This document shows, in pieces, positions 52,901 through 59,978 of a stretch of DNA of 64,000 nt. The notes beneath the pieces were generated by a model. That model saw nothing but the letters and a program-made list of their open reading frames with translations. It searched no databases and was not told where the DNA came from. The position numbers and the translations under genes are program-made. Origin of the DNA: CALGTL01 sp963579135 (GTDB lineage: Bacteria; Chloroflexota; Dehalococcoidia; Lucifugimonadales; Australimonadaceae); contig CAUZFB010000001.1 in the NCBI GenBank assembly GCA_963579135.1, positions 70,167-134,166 of the forward strand. The letters are read 5' to 3'. Within the stretch, counting starts at the first letter, position 1. Each line of letters opens with the position of its first letter.

Positions 52901-54315
52901 CAGCCGCGACGGACGAAGACGACCCTGAGGTCGCTCAACTGACAGCAGTAATTGAAGTACTGCGAGGGCGCGTCGAATCGTCGGGGCCGTTCAGCGTCGC
53001 TGAGATGTCTGACCTTCTATCCATCGACTCGTCGCTCACCCACCAGGCGCTGCTGGCGCTGGAGCGCGAGGGTCTGGTGCTACGAGGGAAGTTCCGGCAG
53101 ACCGCAACCGACGACGAGTACTGCGACAGGCGCATCCTGGCACGCATCAACCGCGCAACCGTTGGCAAGCTGCGCAAGGCGATCGAACCGGTGCCGGTGA
53201 CGAGCCTGATCCGCTTCCTCCTGGAGTGGCAGCACGCTACTCCGGGCTCACGACTGACAGGCTATGCCGGGATCGTGGAGGTGGTCGGGCAGCTTCAGGG
53301 ATTCGAGGCGGCCGCAGCAGGCTGGGAGAGCGCCCTCCTCCCCTACCGGCTGACTGATTTCAAGACAAGCACACTGGACGCCCTCTGCTTCGGCGGCGAG
53401 CTCGCATGGGGCAGGTTCGCTCGCCGGAACGGGGTCGAGCAGCCGGGGTCAGGCTTGTCCCGCAATGGGCCGGTGTCGATCGCACTGCGCGAGGACGTCA
53501 AGTGGCTGCTCGACGCGCCGAACGATGGGATAGAGTTACGCGGGGCGCCTGCCGATGTACGCGATTTCCTCGCATCACACGGTGCTTCGTTCATGCCTGA
53601 TATCGTCACGGCCACCGGACGTATGCCGTCAGAGGTCAAGGACGCGGTGTGGGTGCTCGTGGCGGCAGGTATGGTCACCGCCGACGGCTTCGATGCGCTA
53701 CGCGGGCTCGTAACGGGTATGACCAAGAAGGTCCAACGCCGTTCCCGGTTCACCCGACGTGGACACATCGGTACGCCATCAGGTCCCACCGGCAGCCGCT
53801 GGTCGCTGCTGACGCAGCCGTCCCCAACATCCCCCTCAGACCTACAAACCGACCTGGGCAGGGCGAACTCACGAATAACTCCGCCGAGCGAATGGGACAG
53901 GCAGGTGGGTCAAGGGTATACCGTTGTCGAGGCGCGGGCGGCGCAATTGTTGCGGCGGTATGGCGTCGTCACGCGGGAACTGGTCGCGCGTGAGCCGATG
54001 GCACCACCCTGGGGCCTGCTGGCGCGTGCGTACCGTCGCGCGGAAGCGCGCGGCGAAATACGAGGCGGACGTTTCGTGGCGGGCCTGATAGGCGAGCAAT
54101 TCGCCCTACAAGAGGCGGTCGATGCCATGCGAGCGGTCAACCGGGTCGAACCAACCGGCGAGGTTGTCCGTATCTCAGCGTGCGACCCACTCAACCTCGT
54201 GGGCATCATCACGCCTGGCACGAGGGTGCCTGCAGTGCTCGGAAACGATGTCCTCTACCGCGACGGGGTGCCGGTGCAGGGAGACGCGACGGAGGACGTA
54301 GCGGCGAGCGCATAG
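49981..54315 (+). CDS. lhr: Lhr-family ATP-dependent DNA helicase
   Basis: 1444 residues, a long Lhr. Superfamily-2 core: APTGSGKTLAAFL near residue 43, ETPES-like ITTPESLF, IIDELHAL near 163, LSATQKP and RVGRSGHW near 380; then winged-helix and the large C-terminal Lhr domains. It is a 3'-5' DNA translocase linked to repair. Two insertions look foreign: SRQSSPSQGGEVGPSP near residue 222, and TQPSPTSPSDLQTDLGRANS near 1280, both Pro/Ser/Gln-rich as when intergenic repeats are read in frame. The start is TTG 49981 or GTG 49984 without a clear ribosome site; a G13 tract lies just upstream. Confidence 0.92.
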   Translation: MVATAHLHPLVREWFQRRFGAPTEAQAQGWPAIASGQHTLIAAPTGSGKTLAAFLTALDGLIQQALSPEGLADGTQVVYVSPLKALANDIQRNLIEPLAEITALAEEAGTPLPEIRVAVRTGDTTPAERAQMIKHPAHVLITTPESLFILLTSERGRVPLKSVRTLIIDELHALVPNKRGSHVALTVERLCRLAEQPVTRIGLSATQKPIKEIARFLTGTPSRQSSPSQGGEVGPSPAVTIVNTGHRRTMDLSIELPKNFEMGPIATHEQWAQTLDEMAELIKLHRTTLLFVNTRRLVERVAHLLSERLGEENVVAHHGSLSKETRFDAEQRLKAGSVQVCVATASLELGIDVGDVELVCQIGSPRNIGVALQRVGRSGHWLGGTPKGRFYPLTRDEMVETVALLRAINQGKLDALTIPPWPLDVLAQQIVATAVTEDWQEDDLFELMTSAYPYHALPRERFDDVIEMLSDGVATRWGRSSAYLHRDSVNHKVKARRGARIASVTSGGAIPDTADYRVISESDGGMVGTVNEDFAIESMAGDVFLLGNTPWKIRRIEAGAVRVESAHGMAPTIPFWLGEAPGRTIELSAEVSAVRQAIDERLPVPDTAVAWVMEQGASQEVAQQTVEYIAEGKRVLGIVPTGDRLVAERFFDDAGGMQLVIHSPLGARINRAWGLALRKRFCVGFNFELQAAATDDGINIALSPQHSFPVEEVFRYVKTPTAKETLLQAVLQGPIFPIRWRWTASRSLALLRQVGGKRVPTPIQRMRSDDLLAAVFPDAAACQDNMPASANIVPPDHPLVFETIRDCLTEALDLEGMLEVIGRIERGEIELYGKDTVQPSVFSHQLLNAMPYAFLDDAPLEERRARAVTLRRALPEDERDLGTLDPEAITTEEAYAWPPVRDAEELHDALLSLNVLTDRDVAKHTEDIGGWQSWYDALASQRRVETLTIDGHPFWVAAERAPFVKAAYLLPTGAAATDEDDPEVAQLTAVIEVLRGRVESSGPFSVAEMSDLLSIDSSLTHQALLALEREGLVLRGKFRQTATDDEYCDRRILARINRATVGKLRKAIEPVPVTSLIRFLLEWQHATPGSRLTGYAGIVEVVGQLQGFEAAAAGWESALLPYRLTDFKTSTLDALCFGGELAWGRFARRNGVEQPGSGLSRNGPVSIALREDVKWLLDAPNDGIELRGAPADVRDFLASHGASFMPDIVTATGRMPSEVKDAVWVLVAAGMVTADGFDALRGLVTGMTKKVQRRSRFTRRGHIGTPSGPTGSRWSLLTQPSPTSPSDLQTDLGRANSRITPPSEWDRQVGQGYTVVEARAAQLLRRYGVVTRELVAREPMAPPWGLLARAYRRAEARGEIRGGRFVAGLIGEQFALQEAVDAMRAVNRVEPTGEVVRISACDPLNLVGIITPGTRVPAVLGNDVLYRDGVPVQGDATEDVAASA

Positions 54316-54330
54316 GCGCCGGAATATGTT

Positions 54331-54837
54331 CTAGGCCCTCTTATCCGCGTCGGCTTCATCCGCCCTACGGTCACGGCCGAGGATTAGCTCAATCACCGAC
54401 CCGACCTCCATGCAACCGACTCCACCGCTGGCGTAGAGCGACCCGGCAATCGTGCCGTCGGCCGCCACCAGAAACTCCATGGGCTGGGTGTAGTGTCCCC
54501 GACGGTCATTGCACCACTCAGGGAACAAAGCGGCGACATCTTCATCCGGAAGGCCAAAAGCGAGGGGAAACGTGAACCGGTTCGCCACTGCCATCGCTTG
54601 GACAGCCCCGATGGGATCGACCGAGGCCGCGATGACGGTTATTCCCAGCTCGGTCAGCTCTGGAAGCCTCTCCCGATAAGCCGCCAACTGGCGGCGACAA
54701 TTCGTTCACCAGGTGCCTCGGTAGAACTGGAGCATCAAGAAGCGGGTGCGAATCGCCTCTGGCAGCGAGATAGAAGATCCGTCTATCAACCGCAGCATTA
54801 AGTGTGGCAGCGTATCCCCGATCGTCAGCCTGTCCAC
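54331..54837 (-). CDS. candidate selenocysteine-containing peroxiredoxin-like (AhpC/TSA) protein
   Basis: If the TGA at 54708-54706 is read as selenocysteine, the product has 168 residues: LTIGDTLPHLMLRLIDG, then FLMLQFYRGTWUTNCRRQLA with Sec at position 44, then LGITVIAASVDPI, FTFPLAFGLPD and QPMEFLVAADGTI. This is a complete thioredoxin-fold AhpC/TSA domain in which the TGA replaces the first Cys of a WCxxC-type motif; the second Cys (47) is kept. GTG 54837 has a GGAGG site. A stem-loop follows the TGA. The alternative is a nonsense mutation in a Cys codon. The enzyme would reduce peroxides. It converges with lhr at 15 bases. Confidence 0.75.
54680..54695 (-). promoter_or_regulatory. candidate bacterial SECIS stem-loop
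   Basis: On the mRNA, ten bases after the TGA, GCCGCC-AGUU-GGCGGC forms six G-C pairs with a four-base loop that has G in its second position. The apical loop begins 16 bases after the TGA. Known bacterial SECIS elements have the loop about 16-37 bases after UGA with a G among the first two loop bases, so this fits at the short end. Confidence 0.6.
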
Positions 54838-55035
54838 AGTACCTCCAAGCCAAGCGCGGGAATCGCACCATGCGCAAGAGGGACACGATTCCGCGTAAAA
54901 CATCGGTCGCCACAGGCGTCCCAGGCCTGAGCTGCCTCGGCGATCAACCGAGGGATACGGGTATAGGGCGCGCTCTGCTAGAATCCGGCGCGGCCTACGA
55001 ACTAGCGGGTCGAATCGCAATCGAGGGGAGCACCG

Positions 55036-56817
55036 ATGACAGAAAGCCAACAAACTGGGAGTCTGGGTAAAGCCACTCCGTCCCATGCGCTGTGGGGATC
55101 CGACGTCATGGTCGACATCCTGCGAGCCTTGGGCATCAAGTACATCGCCCTGAACCCTGGCGCCTCGTATCGCGGCCTACATGACTCACTGGTCAACTAC
55201 GGTAGCGGTGGGCCCGAAATGCTCATGTGCTCCCACGAGGAAATCGCGGTCGCCATCGCCAACGGCTACGGCCGCGTGACGGGCAAGCCTATGGCCACCG
55301 GATTGCACAACGTGGTCGGCCTTCAGCACGCTGCCATGGCCATATTCAACGCCTGGTGCGACCGGACGCCGATCTTGAACCTGGGAGGTGGCGGCCCGCA
55401 GAACACGACGAACCGGCGCTCCACGGACTGGGTCCACACAGCATTAGTCCAGGGTGCGTTGGTCCGTGATTTCGTGAAGTTTGACGACCAGCCGTTCAGC
55501 GTGGAGGCATCGATGGAATCGCTGTTGCGGGCCTACCGCATCGCGACAACCGCGCCGATGGGCCCTGTGTACGTCTGCTTGGACAGCGACGTGCAGGAGG
55601 AGCGCCTGGAGGAGCCCGCGCTGATCCCCGACGCGGCGATGTTCAAGGCGCCAGCTGCTCCGCGCGCGAATCTGGAAGCCCTTCGCGATGCGGCAATCAT
55701 GCTCTCTGAGGCCAAGTGGCCAGTGATTGTCGCTGGCGAGGTCAGCCCGCATGGGACTGCTCTTGACGATCTGCGGGAGCTCGCCGAATTGCTGGGAGCA
55801 CCGGTGATCGACACGAACCGGTTCAGCTTCCCCAACACACATGAGCTCGACGCCACCGAGGTCCGTGAGGCAGTGCTGAAGGACGCCGACGTCGTGTTGG
55901 CGCTGGACGTGCCGAGCCTTGGAGTGCCGCTTGGCCCGTCCGTCCGCGAACGTGGTGCGCTGCAGCCCGCGATAAGCGCCGACTGCAAGATTATCAACAT
56001 CGGCATGTTTGAGTTCGAGAAGCAGAGCTGGGTCACGGACAACATGTGGCTCATGCCGGTGGCGAATCCCATCGCGGCAGCGACCACGGAGGCGATCCAA
56101 GAGCTGCTTATCATGTGCCGCGAGATGCGCGCCATGGGCGAGGACTTCACGGCGACCGCCGCCGCTCGGCGCACCAAGGTTGCGGCGTTGCACAACGAGG
56201 CCGCTCAGAAGAACGCGGACCGTGCGAAAGCAGAGTGGGGCTCAACACCCATCGCGGCCGGCCGCTTCTACGGTGAGCTCAAGGCGAAGCTGGCGGAGCG
56301 TGAGTGGGCGCTCGTCCACAGCCATGGCGGCCGGTGGAGGGGCATCCTCGATATCACGGAGCCTGACCACGAGCTGAGCGGCGGACGCGGGGGCGGCGTT
56401 GGCTCAGGCCTACCCACGGCCATCGGCGGTGCATTGGCCCACAAGGGCGACGGCAAGCTGTGCGTGGGTGTGTTCGGCGACGGTGATTTCTTCATGACCA
56501 ATGGCGCGTTGTGGACGGCGGCCAAGTACGATATTCCGCTGCTGGCGCTGATTTACAACAACCGCTCATACTACAACGACGAGGACCACCAGGAGCGCAT
56601 GGCCATCCGGCGTGACAGGCCGGTGGAGAATAAGGGCATCGGCATCAGGATCGAGGGTCCGGCGCCCGACTTCGCGATGCTAGCCAGGTCCCAGGGCGTA
56701 GCTGGTTTCGGTCCGGTGACAGACCCGAACGATCTGGCCAAGGTGTTGGAAGAGGCGATTAAAGTGGTGGAATCTGGCAAGCCCGCGGTTGTCGATATCC
56801 ACACCACCGCCCGCTAA
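55036..56817 (+). CDS. thiamine pyrophosphate-dependent enzyme (acetolactate synthase/benzoylformate decarboxylase superfamily)
   Basis: 593 residues with the three-domain layout. The PYR domain has the catalytic Glu in CSHEEIAVAIANGYGRVTG near residue 68; the middle domain includes VIVAGEVSPHG; the PP domain has the TPP-magnesium motif GDGDFFMTN ending in YNNRSYYN near residues 475-505. SHGGRWRGILDITEP just before it is not typical of acetolactate synthase. No FAD-binding signature is evident. It decarboxylates or ligates a 2-oxo acid; substrate unknown. It diverges from the selenoprotein candidate and leads a run with an SRPBCC protein and an amidase. Confidence 0.85.
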   Translation: MTESQQTGSLGKATPSHALWGSDVMVDILRALGIKYIALNPGASYRGLHDSLVNYGSGGPEMLMCSHEEIAVAIANGYGRVTGKPMATGLHNVVGLQHAAMAIFNAWCDRTPILNLGGGGPQNTTNRRSTDWVHTALVQGALVRDFVKFDDQPFSVEASMESLLRAYRIATTAPMGPVYVCLDSDVQEERLEEPALIPDAAMFKAPAAPRANLEALRDAAIMLSEAKWPVIVAGEVSPHGTALDDLRELAELLGAPVIDTNRFSFPNTHELDATEVREAVLKDADVVLALDVPSLGVPLGPSVRERGALQPAISADCKIINIGMFEFEKQSWVTDNMWLMPVANPIAAATTEAIQELLIMCREMRAMGEDFTATAAARRTKVAALHNEAAQKNADRAKAEWGSTPIAAGRFYGELKAKLAEREWALVHSHGGRWRGILDITEPDHELSGGRGGGVGSGLPTAIGGALAHKGDGKLCVGVFGDGDFFMTNGALWTAAKYDIPLLALIYNNRSYYNDEDHQERMAIRRDRPVENKGIGIRIEGPAPDFAMLARSQGVAGFGPVTDPNDLAKVLEEAIKVVESGKPAVVDIHTTAR

Positions 56818-56976
56818 AGCGGGCATGGATAGATCCATAACTGCGACCGACGCTAGAGGCGGCGAGCGTGGGACGATTTTGGCGGGGACTCCAATGCTAC
56901 GCAGGCCGGTGGGGGCTGGGCTCCCCTGCGGTTCGGACTCTAATCAACGAGAAGCCGATCCGATAAGGAGAGTCCC

Positions 56977-57351
56977 GTGTCGACCATAACCCTATCCCGA
57001 GTTATCAATCGACGGGTCGCAGAGCTATTCGCAGTCATCGCTAACGTCGGGAGCTATGCGGATTGGGAACCACCCTTTGAACTGGAACTAAAGGGATTTG
57101 GCAAGCAAGCACACGAGGTGCAGGACTGTGAGCAAGGCGTTCGCTTTTGTTCAGGGACCCGGGCCAAAGGTATGAGATCCGAAATCGAGAGAACCTTCGC
57201 TGCCGAAGGTGACACCACGCAAGTGGACTATGAGTTCATGCTTCGAGCCAAAGGCTTGATGAGAATTCTGAGCCCATTCGTGGGAGTCATGTCGCAGCGG
57301 ATGCTGCGCAAGTCGGCGGCAGGGTTGCAGGAATACTGCGAACGAAAGTAA
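56977..57351 (+). CDS. SRPBCC-family protein (polyketide cyclase/START-like)
   Basis: 124 residues, start GTG 56977 with a strong AAGGAG site. The first strand and helix (TLSRVINRRVAELFAVIANV) and YADWEPPF are typical of the SRPBCC fold, and the C-terminal long helix (SAAGLQEYCERK) closes the ligand cavity. Binds a hydrophobic or aromatic small molecule; no catalytic assignment possible. 24 bases before the amidase pair. Confidence 0.8.
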   Translation: MSTITLSRVINRRVAELFAVIANVGSYADWEPPFELELKGFGKQAHEVQDCEQGVRFCSGTRAKGMRSEIERTFAAEGDTTQVDYEFMLRAKGLMRILSPFVGVMSQRMLRKSAAGLQEYCERK

Positions 57352-57375
57352 TTCGCACGGTCGAAGGAGGCGACG

Positions 57376-57567
57376 ATGCTACCACCCGAACTCGACAAAG
57401 AAACGTTCCTGATTCTGGCGCGCCAGGCGGGGTTCGACCCCGCTGACCCGCACCTAGATGATCTGTTCCCCGATGTTCAATTGATGCTGGCCCGCATGGA
57501 CATGCTCTTCGACTCGCCGACGGATGGCCTTGAGCCGGGGTACCGCTCCCCAGGGACCAAGGCATAG
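57376..57567 (+). CDS. AtzG/DUF4089-like small amidase subunit
   Basis: 63 residues, GGAGG site. LDKETFLILARQAGFDPADP, LDDLFPDVQLMLARMDML and the ending GLEPGYRSP follow the pattern of small helical proteins (GatC/AtzG-like) that pair with amidases and embrace the catalytic subunit. The gene ends two bases before the amidase start, which supports a stoichiometric complex. The family is an inference from pattern and context. Confidence 0.68.
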   Translation: MLPPELDKETFLILARQAGFDPADPHLDDLFPDVQLMLARMDMLFDSPTDGLEPGYRSPGTKA

Positions 57568-57569
57568 CT

Positions 57570-58982
57570 ATGGCAGACGTATCACTGACCGCCATGACCG
57601 TCGCAGAGTTGGCGGAACGCATCAAAGCGAGGGACGTATCACCGGTCGACGTGGCAGAGGCGTTCATCGAGCGGACGGCGGTGACGGAGCCCAAGCTGAA
57701 CGCGTGGATAACGCAATTGCCCGATCAGGCGAGGGCCGCAGCGAAGCGGGCCGAGGCGGATATCGCGGCTGGCAATTACAAAGGCCCGTTGCACGGCATC
57801 CCTGTGGGCTTAAAGGACCTGTTCTGGACCAAGGGAGTGCGCACCACATCCGGGTCGGCCATCACCAAGGACTTCGTGCCGTCGGAGGATGCGACGGTGG
57901 TGACCAAGCTGCAGGAAGCTGGCGCGTACGTGTTCGGCAAGACGAACATGGTGGAGTACGCCTACGGAGGTTCCGAGCACAATGAGATTTTTGGTGCGCC
58001 GAAGAACCCGTGGGGACTCGAACACGTCACGGGTGGGTCCAGCAGCGGCTCTGGAGCAGCCGTGGCGGCGGGTCAGGTGCCCATAGCCCTAGGATCGGAC
58101 ACCGCGGGCTCTGTGCGCGCGCCAGCGGCGCTGTGCGGGCTCACCGGACACAAACCGACGTATGGGCTGATAAGCAGAACCGGCGTGTCGCCGCTGTCGT
58201 GGAGCATGGACCACGTTGGCCCGTTGGCGCACACCGCCGAGGATGTGGCCATCGCCATGAACGCGATGGTCGGCTACGACTCGAAGGATCCCGGTTCAGC
58301 AAACCACGCGCCCGAGAACTACGTGGCGGCGCTACGGAGCGACCTGAGCGGTCTCCGCATAGGCGTGCTCCAGGACGACTTCATCTGGGACGTTACGGTC
58401 CCCGAGGTCAAGGCCGCGTTCGACGATGCGGTGGCACAGATATCAGCGCTCGGTGCGGCAACGGAGTCGGTGTCCATCGGCAACTTAGAGCGTCTCGCGG
58501 CAGCCCAATCCACGATTACGACCGCGGAAGCGAATACGTACCACCACGAGATGATCCAGCGAGCACCTGAGCTGTACCACCCCGTGGTGCGCAGGCGCAT
58601 CGAGGCGGGATTCTTCATGCCTGCCGCAGCATACGTCCAGGCGCAACGAGTACGGGCGCTGTTTGAAGAGCGCTACGCCAGCCTGTTCGAGACCTTCGAC
58701 CTACTGATTGCACCTACGACTCCTTCACCAGCGCCGGAGGCCGACGGCCAGTCGATACGCCTACCCAACGGGGAGATGCCGTCGCGCGAAACTGTCCGGA
58801 TCACGCGAATATTCAACCCGAACGGCCTTCCGGCGATATCGATGCCCACGGGATTCTCTGACCAAGGGCTACCGATGGCAGCACAACTGGTGGGCAAGCG
58901 CTTCAGTGATGGGCTGGTGATAGGCGCAGCACACGCCTACCAGCAAGCGACGGACTGGCACAAGCACAGGCCGTCGCTCTAG
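57570..58982 (+). CDS. amidase signature enzyme (GatA/AtzE-like)
   Basis: 470 residues. The Ser-cisSer-Lys triad is visible: Lys in GIPVGLKDLF near residue 78, cis-Ser in TGGSSSGSGAAVAAG near 155, nucleophile Ser in GSDTAGSVRAPAALCG near 178. The enzyme hydrolyses an amide. It is paired with an AtzG-like subunit; no gatB or gatC is adjacent, so a catabolic amidase is more likely than tRNA amidation. Confidence 0.92.
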   Translation: MADVSLTAMTVAELAERIKARDVSPVDVAEAFIERTAVTEPKLNAWITQLPDQARAAAKRAEADIAAGNYKGPLHGIPVGLKDLFWTKGVRTTSGSAITKDFVPSEDATVVTKLQEAGAYVFGKTNMVEYAYGGSEHNEIFGAPKNPWGLEHVTGGSSSGSGAAVAAGQVPIALGSDTAGSVRAPAALCGLTGHKPTYGLISRTGVSPLSWSMDHVGPLAHTAEDVAIAMNAMVGYDSKDPGSANHAPENYVAALRSDLSGLRIGVLQDDFIWDVTVPEVKAAFDDAVAQISALGAATESVSIGNLERLAAAQSTITTAEANTYHHEMIQRAPELYHPVVRRRIEAGFFMPAAAYVQAQRVRALFEERYASLFETFDLLIAPTTPSPAPEADGQSIRLPNGEMPSRETVRITRIFNPNGLPAISMPTGFSDQGLPMAAQLVGKRFSDGLVIGAAHAYQQATDWHKHRPSL

Positions 58983-58994
58983 TCCATCTGCGGG

Positions 58995-59347
58995 CTAGGC
59001 GTTTACGATTGCCCCAAGGTCTTCGTTGGTCTCGGCGCAGGCAGGCAGCCGTCGCCCCTTGAAAAGCAGCGACCCTGCTTGCCTCCGCGCAGGTTGCGCC
59101 ACCAGATAGCGTGCCTATTGGTGACGCACTCGACGATGCGTGCGTCAATGCCACAATAGGTGAACGGCACGTCAAAGATGCGTCCGCTGCGCCCGCCCTC
59201 GAAGTGCCTGATCGCGACGTACCAACTCAACAGCCGGTGCAGCCACGAGCGCAAGATGCGTAGGATCAACGGGTTGAGGCACGGGAATGCGAACGGCACG
59301 AAGCGGTTGATGAACCAGCGTCCGAAGGCCATGCGAGGCGTCTGCAT
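58995..59347 (-). pseudogene. frameshifted deazaflavin-dependent (F420-type) oxidoreductase-like gene
   Basis: The 5' frame encodes RFVPFAFPCLNPLILRILRS, HFEGGRSGRIFDVPFTYC and HAIWWRNLRGG, which resembles the F420H2-dependent nitroreductase/deazaflavin family. After GGKQ the sense continues in another frame as SLLFKGRRLPACAETNEDLG and stops at 58997-58995. A single added G in the GGG run near 59070 would join the two. The resemblance is to a membrane-anchored short member; identification is tentative. Confidence 0.6.
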
Positions 59348-59379
59348 GGCACGATTGCCTCCAATGACGGGAGGGTACC

Positions 59380-59626
59380 ATGAAGTTCACGCGCATCACT
59401 GTACAGGCGGACCCGATGGGAGGCGAGCCTTGCATCAGGTCACTACGTATCCCAGTGACCACTGTCGTGGAACTGGTCGCGCAGGGCCTCACAGAAGACC
59501 AACTTCTCGCCGACTATTCTGACCTTAGAACGTCCAGACATACGCGAGGCGCTGCGGTTCGCCGCTGAAGGCGTCCGTGAGCGCACGCTGCCGCTTGCAG
59601 CGGCGAGTGAGATTCCTCGTCGATAA
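59380..59626 (+). pseudogene. DUF433 antitoxin with a one-base insertion
   Basis: The start reads ITVQADPMGGEPCIRSLRIP then VTTVVELVAQGLTEDQLLADYSDL, a clear DUF433 pattern. At 59527 an extra A shifts the frame to a premature stop at 59566. Skipping it restores ERPDIREALRFAAEGVRERT with a stop at 59624-59626, overlapping the toxin start by 20 bases as expected for this pair. DUF433 proteins neutralise DUF5615 toxins. Confidence 0.78.
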
Positions 59627-59897
59627 CGCACTGTCGCCTCGGTTCGTAGACCATCTGCGATCCGCTCACCATGATGGCGGGCATGTCCGCGACTACGCCC
59701 TAGCGGCAGCAACAGATAGCGAGATCCTGATTCGCGGCGCCGCAGAGAACCGCATCATTGTTTCGGCCGACACCGATTGCGGAACCCCCTTGGCACTCCG
59801 TCAACAGGCCCTCCCGTCGTTCATCCTATTCAGGGACGATTCGCTCCGCCCGTCCGACCCGCACGCAGGGATCTTCTTAGAGGTGCGGGGAATCTGA
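59607..59897 (+). CDS. DUF5615 PIN-like toxin
   Basis: 96 residues from GTG 59607. VRFLVDNALSPRFVDHLRSA holds the first acidic residue; GGHVRDYALAAATDSEIL and RIIVSADTDCGTPLALRQQ follow, with the conserved Asp pair in SADTD. These Mut7-C/PIN-like proteins are predicted nucleases. The frame appears intact while its antitoxin is shifted. It converges with uvrA. Confidence 0.85.
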   Translation: MRFLVDNALSPRFVDHLRSAHHDGGHVRDYALAAATDSEILIRGAAENRIIVSADTDCGTPLALRQQALPSFILFRDDSLRPSDPHAGIFLEVRGI

Positions 59898-59978
59898 AAG
59901 TCGAGCTACTGGCTGGGTGCATCGTCATGATAGAACGCGAGCGCGTTCGTGTCCGGTGCTTACCGATGGGCCGCTAGC

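Noticed and set aside
54331..54687. A stand-alone short peroxiredoxin gene starting at ATG 54687
   Set aside because: It would lack the first strand, helix and redox motif, all of which are encoded in the same frame just upstream of the TGA.
55444..56193. A 249-codon minus-strand frame
   Set aside because: Shadow of the TPP-enzyme gene; the sense strand holds all family motifs.
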